A DNA stretch of 64,000 bases, taken from positions 7,049,404 to 7,113,403 of the forward strand of contig NZ_CP042914.1 of the NCBI RefSeq assembly GCF_008065135.1, in the 5' to 3' direction. The position numbers and the translations under genes were made by a program. Position 1 is the stretch's first letter, and each line of letters starts with the position of its first letter. The notes beneath the pieces are model-generated. The model was given only the letters and a program-made list of their open reading frames with translations. It did not search any database and was not told the DNA's origin. Source of the DNA: Roseimaritima ulvae. GTDB lineage: Bacteria; Planctomycetota; Planctomycetia; Pirellulales; Pirellulaceae. Positions 36,291 to 46,200 of this stretch are shown here, piece after piece.

Positions 36291-39200
36291 CTAAATCGAC
36301 AACCGGCCTTCGTCCTGCGCCGCCTCGTATTGCTCCGCGGTCAAACTGATTAACTCGCTGCGATGGGTTTGCGGATCTTTGATGATATGTCCGTAGGTAC
36401 CGACATAACTCTCCGTTATGCGAGCCTTGGCATCCAGGGGCGCAACGATCACTAACTGCAAGCCGAACTGGGCGAATAAATCCAGCGCCGCCTTGGCCCG
36501 TTTGTCGTCGCTGCGGGAAAACATTTCGTCGACCATCACAAAATGAAAGCGATCGTCAGCCGGGTCGTCGGGACGAAGATCGTATTGATAGGCGATCGCG
36601 GCGACCAATACCAGAAACGCCAATTTGCCTTTTTCACCGCCCGATTGCCCCGTCCCGCCGTCGTAATAACTTCCCCCCTGCCCCGTAGCCGCGTCGTACT
36701 CACGGGCCGCGAACCTAAACCAATTGCGAACGTCGATAACTTTTTCCCGCCATCGCAGGTTTGCATCATCCCGCAAGCGTTCCACCAGTTTTTCAACTTT
36801 CTTAAAGGTCGCCTCGTTAGCGTCATCGGTTCCCTCCAGGGTGCCTTCCAAGCAACCGGCCAGCTCGCGGCGAAAGTCTCGAATCTCGGCGTCGGCGGTG
36901 TCACTCGGCTCCAGCCGCATAAACGTGCCGGGATTCCAGTCCAGTTTCCGCAGGGCGACGTTCAGGGTTTCGATCTTGCTGCGAATTTCTTCGCGTTCAT
37001 CCTCCAACGAGCCGTGCAACAAGCCGATTTCCTGTAACACCTTCTCTTTCAATCGCTGTTTAAAGCGTCGTTCATGCCGCGGCAGATCGTCTTTGTTAAT
37101 CCGCTCGGCAAGATGTTCAAAACTGGGCAGTGACTGCGGGGTCGGATCCAGTTCGGATTCAAACACAGGAAACTTGGTCAACAGACGGCCCATCGCCTTG
37201 ACCAGCGTGTCTCGAATCGGATCGATGCGTTGCTCCACAGCAGCGACCTTGGCGGCAAGTTCGTCTGAAACGTCTCTTGGCAACACTCCCATGTTTTCCA
37301 GCGTCAGCAATCGTCCATCGAGCTGGGCGGTAATGTTTGGGAATTGAGCCCGAGCGGACTCCAACCGTCCTTGCTCCACGGCGGCGGCTAGTTTGCCATC
37401 GACACGCTGCAATACGGCTTCGCTTTTTCGAACCTCTGTATCGAGCTGTGAACGTTCGCCGACAAAGCGATCGCGTTCGGCATCCAATCCTTCGATTTCC
37501 GCCTCCAGCCGCTGCAACTTATCCTTCAGTTCCGTGATCTGATTATTGGAGGCTTCCAGTTTTTGCTTTTCAAGACGCAGCTGAGATGCTTCGAAATCGT
37601 GTCGATGATCGTCGAGCGTGTCGAATTCGGTCAGCTCCGCTAATTCTTCCAATACGGCCAACAACCGCGTCGCATGTTCGCTGGAGTTCCGTAGCGACGC
37701 GAGGTTCTGTTCCATCGATGCGATTTCGGCTTGTTGTTCATGGATCGACCGCTGCAGAGCTTCGCGTTTCGGTTTATTGTCCCAGCCCAGCACAAAGTGT
37801 CGCCGATTATCGGGGCCGCCGCGATCATCTTTGGCGTGCTGCCGTAGGTTCTGTTTGACGTGCCGGCGGATCGTCATCGCGCGACGAGATGCCCGTTGGA
37901 AATCCGCTACGTTGTCACACGCCAAGTGGTCAAAACGCGACTGGATTTCACCGCGGACGTAGGGAGTCAAGGGATGGTCATCGCGATAGTGCAACATATC
38001 CGGCAGACTCAGCTCCGACCATCTCGGTTCTCGCGAGGGACTGCCAGCGCCCACGCGGTCATAGGTCAACCGCAATCCGCGACCGCGGGCATCGGTCAAT
38101 CGCGTCGCATCGATATACCCCGAAACCTTGGCATACAAATCGTCGGGAACCAACAGCGTCCGAGCGAAGGCGTGCAAGACCTGTTCAATCGACGGCTCCC
38201 AGCGACGATGGTCGGGATCGACCGACAACAATTCGGCGACAAATGGAAGATCAGTGGGAGATAGTTTGAAGGCTTGACATAGCGCTGCGCGGATTTCGAT
38301 GAAAGCGTCCGGCAAATTCCCCTTGCGACGCCGCAGCGACGCAAGTTCATTCTCGTCCTCGGCCAGACGTTTCCGAAGCACGCCGGCTTGGTAGCTTTTC
38401 TGCTCCAGCTCCGCTGTCGCCGCGTCATGCTGGTCGGTCAACTTGCTGCGTTGTTGGGCAATCCGCTGCAGGGCCTTGCCCAACTGTTCGGTACTGGTGA
38501 TCGAAACCTGAATCCCCGCGAGTTTCAATTTGGTTTCAAAATCTAAGCGTTTCGCTTGCTTGGATTCGGCGAACTGCTGCTGTCGTTCGATCAGGTGCGG
38601 CAATTGTTGCAGTCGAGCATTGCCGCTGTGTTGAATCGCGTGCTCCACCGTGGCGGCTTCACTACGCTTTGCCTTTAGCGATTGGTCCAACAAGCCAATC
38701 TGCTCGCCCAGATGAGCGATTCGCAGTCGCCACTGGTTGCATAACGGACGCAGCAATTCGGCAGTCGTTTGATTAAAGTACAGTCCGGCCGCAGCCTGTT
38801 GATCGCGGGCGGCCTGCAGTTGGTCGCTGGTTTTGCGATACCGCTCCCCGGCCCGCATCACCGGCACCAGCAGCTCCGCTTGTTGACGGACCTGCACCAG
38901 GGCGCGGTGAGCTTCACTCAGTTCGGCAAAGTGGTTCAACAGTTTGGAAACCTTGTCGTTCCAAGGTTTCTTTTCCAGCATGTGGTCCCGAATGAATTGG
39001 TCCAACCGCTGAACGTCTTTCACCGCCACGGTCTGATTAAAAATGTCCATCGCCTTGGCGCGAAATTTTGCTTGCCGCTGGAGCCACGAATGATACTGCT
39101 TATAGCTCTCGGTGACTTGGAAGCCCCGATCGGCCAATGTCGACTTGATTTCGCTGCCCGACTTCAAGCCGCCCAGATCCCCGGCGATCGTGCGGGCCCG

Positions 39201-39695
39201 CGTATCGAAGCCGTACACAATTTTCCGCTCCCCCGTCGAAGTCAAATACATGACCTGGCAAATGGTAAAGGTCTTGCCCGAGGCCTGACTGACGAAGGTG
39301 GCCAACAGTGCCGAGTAAAATCCGCCGCCGTCGCGTAGATACTGTATCTGTGGCCTTTCGTCGCGTCCCGCCGTGCGGTCGTAGGCGCCACGGATGTAGG
39401 TTCGCTCATCGCGTTCCTTCTTCGTGGCCCCCGCGGCGACGTTGTAGTTGCGGACGCCCGGACGCACCAACAGGGTCAGCATCGCGTCCACCAGCGTCGA
39501 CTTGCCGGCACCGTTTTCACCGACCAACAGACAGCTTGTACCGTTGGGATGGATCGCATGCACGTGTCCGTCGAAGGTGCCCCAGTTAAACACCTCAAAG
39601 GTGGCCAGACGAAACCCCGGCAGAGCATGGTCTGCGACCGATTCGTTTGCCAACGGAAGCGGCCGTGGGGGGACAGGAGAGGTTGATTCCGACAT
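36291..39695 (-). CDS. jetC: Wadjet SMC/MukB-like ATPase JetC
   Basis: A 1,134-residue SMC-family ATPase. Walker A GENGAGKST is at 59-67, long coiled-coil arms cover about 200-450 and 620-830 with a hinge between them, and the ABC signature SGGEKGK starts at about 1018. Walker B FHFVMVDEMF with the catalytic Glu is at about 1057. All motifs are intact. It forms the DNA-loop-extruding motor with JetA and JetB. I chose the ATG at 39695 because AGGG sits 8 nt upstream; another ATG two codons earlier (39701) is possible. The frame is open upstream to 39833, but that part belongs to an inserted repeat. In most Wadjet operons jetB and jetC are adjacent; here a 458-bp cassette separates them. Confidence 0.93.
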   Translation of the reverse strand: MSESTSPVPPRPLPLANESVADHALPGFRLATFEVFNWGTFDGHVHAIHPNGTSCLLVGENGAGKSTLVDAMLTLLVRPGVRNYNVAAGATKKERDERTYIRGAYDRTAGRDERPQIQYLRDGGGFYSALLATFVSQASGKTFTICQVMYLTSTGERKIVYGFDTRARTIAGDLGGLKSGSEIKSTLADRGFQVTESYKQYHSWLQRQAKFRAKAMDIFNQTVAVKDVQRLDQFIRDHMLEKKPWNDKVSKLLNHFAELSEAHRALVQVRQQAELLVPVMRAGERYRKTSDQLQAARDQQAAAGLYFNQTTAELLRPLCNQWRLRIAHLGEQIGLLDQSLKAKRSEAATVEHAIQHSGNARLQQLPHLIERQQQFAESKQAKRLDFETKLKLAGIQVSITSTEQLGKALQRIAQQRSKLTDQHDAATAELEQKSYQAGVLRKRLAEDENELASLRRRKGNLPDAFIEIRAALCQAFKLSPTDLPFVAELLSVDPDHRRWEPSIEQVLHAFARTLLVPDDLYAKVSGYIDATRLTDARGRGLRLTYDRVGAGSPSREPRWSELSLPDMLHYRDDHPLTPYVRGEIQSRFDHLACDNVADFQRASRRAMTIRRHVKQNLRQHAKDDRGGPDNRRHFVLGWDNKPKREALQRSIHEQQAEIASMEQNLASLRNSSEHATRLLAVLEELAELTEFDTLDDHRHDFEASQLRLEKQKLEASNNQITELKDKLQRLEAEIEGLDAERDRFVGERSQLDTEVRKSEAVLQRVDGKLAAAVEQGRLESARAQFPNITAQLDGRLLTLENMGVLPRDVSDELAAKVAAVEQRIDPIRDTLVKAMGRLLTKFPVFESELDPTPQSLPSFEHLAERINKDDLPRHERRFKQRLKEKVLQEIGLLHGSLEDEREEIRSKIETLNVALRKLDWNPGTFMRLEPSDTADAEIRDFRRELAGCLEGTLEGTDDANEATFKKVEKLVERLRDDANLRWREKVIDVRNWFRFAAREYDAATGQGGSYYDGGTGQSGGEKGKLAFLVLVAAIAYQYDLRPDDPADDRFHFVMVDEMFSRSDDKRAKAALDLFAQFGLQLVIVAPLDAKARITESYVGTYGHIIKDPQTHRSELISLTAEQYEAAQDEGRLSI

Positions 39696-39718
39696 TGTCA
39701 TAACCCTAAAAGAATTCG

Positions 39719-40176
39719 ACGCAGAGCCGCGAGAGACGGTGAAACGCAGAGCTCGGAAGAGACTAGGTAGAAGAATGGTATTACCCGCTTCCCTATTCCT
39801 TCTCCTTGGGCCTCCGTCAAAGTCACAAACCATTTACCACGCGGTGAAAGCCATCTTTGACCATCCGCTCGCCAAAGTTCACCACAATACCAAGCTTCAG
39901 ATTTATCAAACGTAGGTACGTAAGGCATTGCGCGGCAAATATGTCATTGTATTTGGAAGTTGCCTTGCACTCGACGATCACCAAACCGTTGAGGAGCAGA
40001 TCCAGTTTTAGAGGAGTGGCTAAAACATTCTCCTTGTAAAGAATCGGAACCGCTTTTTGTCGCTCGACACGCAGCCCCGCTTCGCTCAGTTCCCAAGCCA
40101 ACGCTTCCTCATAAACACTTTCAAGCAATCCCGTCTCTCCTACTCTCGCGTCTCCCCACCTCTCGCGCCTCTGCGT
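39719..40176. mobile_element. inverted-repeat cassette carrying a GxxExxY gene
   Basis: The segment is bounded by ACGCAGAGCCGCGAGAG (39719-39735) and its reverse complement with one change (40160-40176, reading ACGCAGAGGCGCGAGAG on the minus strand). That is 16 of 17 matching terminal positions in inverted orientation. Further ACGCAGAG or ACGCGAGAG copies lie just inside each end. The right end touches the jetB stop codon and the left end lies 24 bp before the jetC ATG, so the cassette fills the jetB-jetC junction. I see no target-site duplication and no transposase; the only gene is a GxxExxY protein. It may be a non-autonomous element moved by another system. Confidence 0.6.
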
Positions 40177-40179
40177 CAA
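39823..40179 (-). CDS. GxxExxY-family protein, truncated N-terminus
   Basis: A 118-residue GxxExxY protein. The signature GLLESVYEEALAWEL (residues 17-31) and the PD-(D/E)XK-like core are intact: Asp60 in LKLDLLL, Glu70-C-Lys72 in VIVECK, then CLTYLRL and GIVVNFG. The usual first helix before the signature is missing; the first 16 residues are translated terminal repeat. The only early start is a TTG at 40179 overlapping the jetB stop as TTGA, so expression may depend on read-through or coupling from jetB. It lies inside the 458-bp cassette within the Wadjet operon. Whether it is functional is open. Confidence 0.6.
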   Translation of the reverse strand: MTQRRERWGDARVGETGLLESVYEEALAWELSEAGLRVERQKAVPILYKENVLATPLKLDLLLNGLVIVECKATSKYNDIFAAQCLTYLRLINLKLGIVVNFGERMVKDGFHRVVNGL

Positions 40180-40823
40180 GTTTCATCATTACCCTCCGGT
40201 GCAGCACGGCGCTGTAATTCGGCTTCCAGGTCTCGTCGCAAGCGTTCCAATTCTTCCAACGGCAACCGAGCTTTGAGGATACGACGGATCTCCCAGCTGG
40301 CTGGCTGTTTTTCGAACCGACGCACAAATTTTAATTCTTCCAGCTTCCGCAACTGGCCGCTTAGATTGCGATTTGCTCGCACGTCGTCCTGGTCCCCCGG
40401 CATCAAGGTTTGCCAAACCTCCAACAGCGAGGACTGCAACACCACACAACGATCGTCGCGATGAATTTCTTCTTCGAACCGCCTCAACTCCTCACGTAAC
40501 AATACGCACAACAACGAAGCTTCGAAGGTCAACCGGACGCTGCGAAACAGTTTGGGGATCGAGGGATAGTCTGTCGGTAAGGTTTCCGGTTCGAGCTGAC
40601 GCAAATAAGCGAAACCGTCCTCCTCGTTGACGATCAGCAACAAGCCGATCCGCGCGAAATAATCGCTCAGCGGCGTAGCTCCGGCAAGGATACGCTCCCA
40701 GGTATCCCCGCGGTCGTCATGATAAACAATGCCTTGCAGCAACCGCACGGCCGCGGGCGCCCAGGGCACCGGCGGCGGCAGCATATCGGGCGACAGTGTT
40801 TGATCAGGCGGTAAGTCCGTCAT
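40176..40823 (-). CDS. jetB: Wadjet subunit JetB (DUF4194)
   Basis: A 215-residue JetB/DUF4194 protein, the MukE-like winged-helix partner of the SMC complex. Landmarks are VRLLQGIVYHDD, WERILAGATPLSDYFARIGLLLIVNEEDGFAYLRQ and LSGQLRKLEELKFVRRF with SWEIRRILKARL near the end. I chose the ATG at 40823 (GAGGA 4 nt upstream, 13 bp after the jetA stop); an in-frame ATG at 40868 would overlap jetA by 32 bp. Its stop codon touches the terminal repeat of the inserted cassette. Confidence 0.9.
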   Translation of the reverse strand: MTDLPPDQTLSPDMLPPPVPWAPAAVRLLQGIVYHDDRGDTWERILAGATPLSDYFARIGLLLIVNEEDGFAYLRQLEPETLPTDYPSIPKLFRSVRLTFEASLLCVLLREELRRFEEEIHRDDRCVVLQSSLLEVWQTLMPGDQDDVRANRNLSGQLRKLEELKFVRRFEKQPASWEIRRILKARLPLEELERLRRDLEAELQRRAAPEGNDET

Positions 40824-40836
40824 CCCATCCTCGTTC

Positions 40837-42366
40837 TCAGCGGGGCTTGCCTTTGCGTATGGTTTCATTCTTGGCTTGTCGAGTCCGGTAAAATGTCACC
40901 AGCGGGACCCGTACGCGCACGGTGCTCGATCGCTCACTAACCGGATCTTTTGTGGTCACGGTGATCGTTTCCATGGAATCTCGGTCGATACGATGCCCGT
41001 CTTCATGGGCGATCTGCAGCCAGCCGACCAACTCGATCACGCCCACTTGCGGTGGACGATGACGAAGCAACTGCGACAACGCGACGGTGGGCAGTGAATC
41101 GGTGAGCCGCTGAATCAGATCTCGCATGCGATCCCACTGCAAACGTTGCATCCCCGCTAGTTTCCGTGCCTGACGCTGAACTGTTTCCAAATCGACTTCA
41201 TGCACCTGAGGTGCGATATCGAAGGTCTCCGCTGGTGTCCAAAAAGGACGCGCAAATGGCGAATCGACACCGCTCGACGTCTGGACTTGCAAGCCAATCG
41301 GCTGTGGCACGGGTTCGTTGGTGGCGTCGCCCGACTGTTTCAGTTTGGCGGCCAAGGTTCGGATGTCCTTCAAGACTTCGGCGGTCCGCCTGCGGTGTCC
41401 GGTCGACTCGCTGTCTAGCAAGCGGCGCAGGGTCTGAGACAATCGACCGGTTTGACGAAGCACGTTCTCGGCCTCGGCCAGCAGGTTTGGCACCATCGTG
41501 CGGATGTGCTCGATCCCGCCGCGATCATTTGCCAAAGCCTCCAGCGAAAGCACTTCGGAAATCGTTTCGCGAAGCCGAGTTTGCGCTTGTGGTGAAAACA
41601 AGAAGGACACAAAAGCGTCGAAACTAACGCCCTCGTCCTGTTGCTTGACCAAGTCCTCCGCGTCCAGTGCCCCGGCCAGAATCTCTCCGCGGCCGCGTTC
41701 AAGATCGAAGGCGCTGCGAGTGACCTCACGAGCGATTTCCTCGAACCGATCCTCAACCGCGCGAAAGTCGCCCTGCAGGGTCTTTAGCAAGTCGACGGCC
41801 GTGTTAAATCGTTCCCGCACCTGAGCCAGGTGATAGGTGTCGACGGGGGCGCCACCGCGAATCGCCTCGATTTCACGATCCGATCGTTCGCGCTCAGCAA
41901 GCAGCGACTGCAAACGCCGACCGGGATCCGCCGAAGAACCGCGGACCAAATCCGTCAGCGTGTCGATCACCAGCCGCAACCGGCTTTCCGTTCCCACCAT
42001 GCGGTGCTGGCGAGACAGTCCCGCATCGACAAACTGGATGGCATCTTCGGCGTAGCGGGTCAGTTGATAACTGGGGCCTGACGAATCGGCGGGCAGGAAC
42101 CGCCGCAACCAGCCGGCGTCGGACCACTCTCGCAGATAACGATCCGGCGTCCCCGACAGCACGTCGTAGCCATCGTTTTGCAGGTTTTCCTGAAAAATGC
42201 TCAGCTGATGCAGCAGGTCGTCATGCGACATCGAAATGGCGGAATCTTCGCCGGTTAATTTCAACGTTTGCCGCAGAAAAAACAGCACATAAGCCCCCTG
42301 ATCGGCGCGCAGCAGGCGCACCGTCGGCGAAGCTTCCAGATAGGCAAGGACGCGTTCCATTTCCAT
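40837..42366 (-). CDS. jetA: Wadjet subunit JetA (DUF3375)
   Basis: A 509-residue JetA/DUF3375 protein, the kleisin-like (MukF-like) subunit that bridges the JetC heads. It starts VLAYLEASPTVRLLRAD and has long helices and family segments such as FVSFLFSPQAQTRLRETI and WLQIAHEDGHRID near the C-terminus. It is the first gene of the operon; the ATG at 42366 has no strong ribosome binding site. The 105 bp upstream, before the PEP-CTERM gene on the same strand, should hold the promoter. Confidence 0.92.
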   Translation of the reverse strand: MEMERVLAYLEASPTVRLLRADQGAYVLFFLRQTLKLTGEDSAISMSHDDLLHQLSIFQENLQNDGYDVLSGTPDRYLREWSDAGWLRRFLPADSSGPSYQLTRYAEDAIQFVDAGLSRQHRMVGTESRLRLVIDTLTDLVRGSSADPGRRLQSLLAERERSDREIEAIRGGAPVDTYHLAQVRERFNTAVDLLKTLQGDFRAVEDRFEEIAREVTRSAFDLERGRGEILAGALDAEDLVKQQDEGVSFDAFVSFLFSPQAQTRLRETISEVLSLEALANDRGGIEHIRTMVPNLLAEAENVLRQTGRLSQTLRRLLDSESTGHRRRTAEVLKDIRTLAAKLKQSGDATNEPVPQPIGLQVQTSSGVDSPFARPFWTPAETFDIAPQVHEVDLETVQRQARKLAGMQRLQWDRMRDLIQRLTDSLPTVALSQLLRHRPPQVGVIELVGWLQIAHEDGHRIDRDSMETITVTTKDPVSERSSTVRVRVPLVTFYRTRQAKNETIRKGKPR

Positions 42367-42471
42367 CGCAGCATTCTAACCGCTGCCACGGACACGTTTG
42401 GTCACCGTCCACGACAGATTGATATGTGTCGAATGCTGACAGGGCTCCGCAAATCCATTGACAAACGTCAG

Positions 42472-43185
42472 CTACACGGACATGGCCTCGCGTGTTACGT
42501 TTCGGTGCCGGCGGCGGGAGTAAGTGACTGCCATGCCGATGATGGCGAACACAGAAAGACTGGTGGGCTCGGGAACGGCAGACACGGCTGTGGATGCGGA
42601 GGGGATGGCGACCGGACTGCTGGCCGACGTATCCACCACGGTTCCGTCGAACTCGACCACGGGGATGAACGAAAAGTTCGGAGCGAAGTCAGGAGTATCA
42701 AGAAGTAGCCCTCCTGTATCGATGCTTAAGCTCAACTCACCTGTAAATCCTGGCAGGGTGCTGACCACCACCTGGGCCAGCGAGTTGTTCACTCCGGGCA
42801 CCACATCGTACCCGAGAAACCCAGCATCAAAATCGGAAAGCGTTAGTCGTTCCGTCGAACTGGAGTCCAGATTCGATGTCGCATCAAACCAGTCAGCTGC
42901 AGGGAACACGTAATTGGTCGGCGCGGCGGTGGTAGCCCCCCCATCGAAGAAAAAATCGGTGCCCGCCGTTCCGGTGCTGCTCGACAGTAGTATGTCGATG
43001 TTGTAGGAAGCCAAATTGGTGAGGGCGGGAAGTTCGACCGAAACGGTAAACGGAGTCCCAGGAGTAAATTTCGTGTCAGAGACATCAAGGGTGATCATGC
43101 CGGCGCTAGCGACACGGGGCAGTAGTAGCGACAGTCCGATGGCCAACCAAAGCCACGGTTTATGGACGCTGGAAGTAATCTGCAT
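42472..43185 (-). CDS. PEP-CTERM anchored exported protein
   Basis: A 237-residue exported protein. It has a signal peptide (PWLWLAIGLSLLLPRVASAG, about 10-29), a beta-rich Ser/Thr/Asp-rich body resembling a cohesin-like or PEP-CTERM sorting substrate, and a C-terminal sorting signal VPEPTSLSVFAIIGMAV followed by SRRRHR. The signal marks it for exosortase-mediated processing and attachment to the envelope or polysaccharide matrix. It lies 54 bp after the giant secreted-protein gene on the same strand and may be co-transcribed. The specific function is unknown. Its cohesin-like appearance next to a dockerin-bearing protein is noted as a finding. Confidence 0.85.
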   Translation of the reverse strand: MQITSSVHKPWLWLAIGLSLLLPRVASAGMITLDVSDTKFTPGTPFTVSVELPALTNLASYNIDILLSSSTGTAGTDFFFDGGATTAAPTNYVFPAADWFDATSNLDSSSTERLTLSDFDAGFLGYDVVPGVNNSLAQVVVSTLPGFTGELSLSIDTGGLLLDTPDFAPNFSFIPVVEFDGTVVDTSASSPVAIPSASTAVSAVPEPTSLSVFAIIGMAVTYSRRRHRNVTREAMSV

Positions 43186-43239
43186 GGTGAGTTCTCAAAC
43201 AAATTGAGTAAATAGGGGGAAACAACGGAAACAATAGGT

Positions 43240-46200
43240 TTAAAGCGAGCCAGCAAGTTGTGCCTGGTCGTCGGCCAGCAGATTCAGCAGATCGTCTTCC
43301 TCCTCATCCTGATCTGCGAATGAGTTTGCCCCGGCATGCAAGGTCGACAGCGCTGCGGGTTCCGGCGGAGGCGTCACCGAGCGCCCCATCGCCCGAGCAA
43401 CCAAGATACGGTCACGAACCGTGATCCGGCCATCACGGTCGAGATCGGCATTGGGATCAAAGTTCGGCATTGAGGCGTGACGCCCCATGGACTGCAAGAC
43501 CACCGACATATCTGCCCCATCGACCACCCCACTGCCGTCCGCATCCCCGTTCAGACGGTGGAATATCAGCAAGAAATCATCGCCTCCAATGCCATCCCCA
43601 TTTCCATCGAGAAGGTTTCCGGTAACGTCTGAGACAACGGAAGCATCAATAGTAAATACGTAAACGCCATCGGCTAACGACTGGCGTCCAGAATTAAACT
43701 CGTCTAGCGACCACGTCAATCGCGATGAGCCGGTTTCTTCGTCAAACTCGTATCGGAATTGGTTCGCAGTCGTTGAGACCGGAGTGTCTGGATCGGCATC
43801 GGCGTTGATACCCAAATTTGTAATCGTAACGGCCGATGTGATCGCACCATTTGCGATCAAATCTCCCAGGTTCGTCGCCTCATCAAACGTAAAGCTCAGA
43901 GTGTCGACATAGGACCGCTGAGATGCGCCTGCTTGTACATTCTCGGCAATTGCTCGTGGCGGAATTTCGTCCGGAGGGTCAGGTGTTGTGATCGTGGCGT
44001 CTGCAACATGCGGCGCCTCTTCGACATTGCCAACGAGGTCGCGAGCGATGCTGTAGAAACTATATTGCGTGCTTGGCTCACCAAGGAACTCCGCGGAGGT
44101 CAATTCTGTGTCGGCAAGCCATAATGCGTATCCGCCGTCATTCGCTCGGACGTAGACGTCGTACGTCGAATGGCCCGAACCAATATCTCCGTCGTCGCCC
44201 GCCCAACTCACCGGGATTCGTTGATCACCCACCGGCGACGTAATCGAGGCAACCGACGAGTCTGGGGCCATCGCATCGATCGTGTTGAAGATCGGCGGAG
44301 TGTCGATGGGCGCATTCTCATCGAAGAAGATTCTCGCCTCGGCGTCGATCCTCGCTCCATTGGGCGACGAGGCTCGCGGACGAACCGTGTAAGATACGAA
44401 TCCATCCCCCTCCGGCGCCGTCACATTGGGAGGCAGGAAGCCGATAAAGCGATCGAGCGGCACCTCGCCGGTGAGCGGGTCAATTGACGTGAGTTGCCAG
44501 AATACTTCGCCGGCCGATACGTCTACGCCAGCAGCGACATCAACAAAGATTCCATACCGTTCGCGGAGATCGAGGCGGGTCGCGTAGAACGAACGATTCT
44601 CAGGCATCAGAAATACGAGGTCACCGAACCCGAAGTCTCCCAAGCGGAAGGTTCGAGCATCGACGTCACTGTCCAGAGTTTGGGTGATCCGCACGACCTG
44701 GGCGGGAGCATTCGCGGCTTCCGGATCGTTCTCAAAGCGGACCGTGTAGTTCAGCGTGTCGACAACGGACACCCATCGTTCATCGCCAACTCCCTCTGGA
44801 CCGAGGATGTCGTTCGGGTCAAATGATCGCGGGAAAGTCACAGTCGGGCTGTGTGGTGGTTCTTGCTGACCAGGAGGTGTAACCGGCGTCTCACCGCCAG
44901 GAGGCTGTTCAGATGGTGGAGCAGGAGTTCCCGGCGGATCATTGCATCCCTCCAGAAGATTTTGATACCGTTCACACGCGTATGCCGGGTCAAGTCCCCG
45001 TCGAACGTAGTCCTTGGCTACATGAGTGCCGCGTGCAAACTCACTAGGGTTCTCGACCGCGACCGCAACTGCCCCACCTGCCGAAGGGAACCGCTTCGGC
45101 GAAAACAATCCAAACACAATCCCCTCAAGTGTTACGCTGCCAGTACTAATGTAACTCCCAAAGATTCCAGCCCCGATACCAATCCCGATGAGTAACAACG
45201 GGTTCTGTCCCGCTGGATCGACATAAATCGACGGTGAGTTGAGAGCGTACTGATATAGATTAGTACTTCCACCAGCGAGGCCAATCGGATCAACCGAAGT
45301 AAACCGCCCTTGCATCGAAGAGTAATTCCGATCCCTCATGTTGAGGAAACCGTCGCCATTGTCTGTCACGCCTAAACCCCCAGAAAATCGAAAGCGATTG
45401 CCGATTGTCTCTAGTACGTCAATCGATTGCCCAAACGGACTATAGGAATAGGCATTGAGCACTGTCCCCAAAGAGCTAGTCAGAGCTGTTACATTGCCAA
45501 GCAGATCCGTTTCGTAGTACGAGAGGTCTCCATTTGCACCCTCCGCACGACCCGTGAGAGTTGCACCATAGATGTAGCGAGCGACCAGGGAACCGCCCGA
45601 ATCGTATTCAGAAGCAATCGAGCGAATCCCTTCTGGGTCGACGAGGAAGCTAGTCCGACTCCCATTCAAATCGATGGAAGCCAGAGTTCCAAATGCGTCA
45701 TAGTCGTAACGCCACTCCTGCCCCGGACGACTTGCGGAAATCAGTTGGTTCTGCGTGTCGTAGGCAAATGTGCTCGCTAAACCACCTGCCATTAGTCGTA
45801 CAAGATTTCCATCGGCGTCATATTCCAGGCTTGCGTCACCGATCTGCTCATACTGATTGAGCGTATTGACGACGTAGGACACCGTCGTCGCTCCTTCAAC
45901 TGACCGAAGTCTATTACCAACCGCGTCGTAGCTATACTCGAAGTACTGGTCTTCGAGTCCGCTGCCCATTGCTGCAATGAATTCTGCCGCAACGAGTTGC
46001 CCAATCGCATCATACGAGTACTCCCACGTCCCTCCGTCGGTCGAGTCGCTTATTGGTCTTCCCAGCACGTCATATGTGTACGCGTGGCTAGAACGAACAG
46101 ACTGGTCGGGTGAATAGTGGGCTAGGCTACCCACATAGCCTGCGTCATTGAGTGCAAGCTCTGAGAACGTACCGTTGCCACGCTGGATTCGCTCAATCTG

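Noticed and set aside
39698-39928. 76-codon minus-strand frame between the GxxExxY gene and jetC
   Set aside because: It reads through the cassette end and overlaps the GxxExxY gene in another frame; no similarity.
45000-45300. A toxin domain after the RHS core
   Set aside because: The roughly 90 residues after the core are a glycine-rich hydrophobic stretch and a short Cys-containing segment that match no toxin I know, and no immunity gene follows; the protein continues into structural domains.
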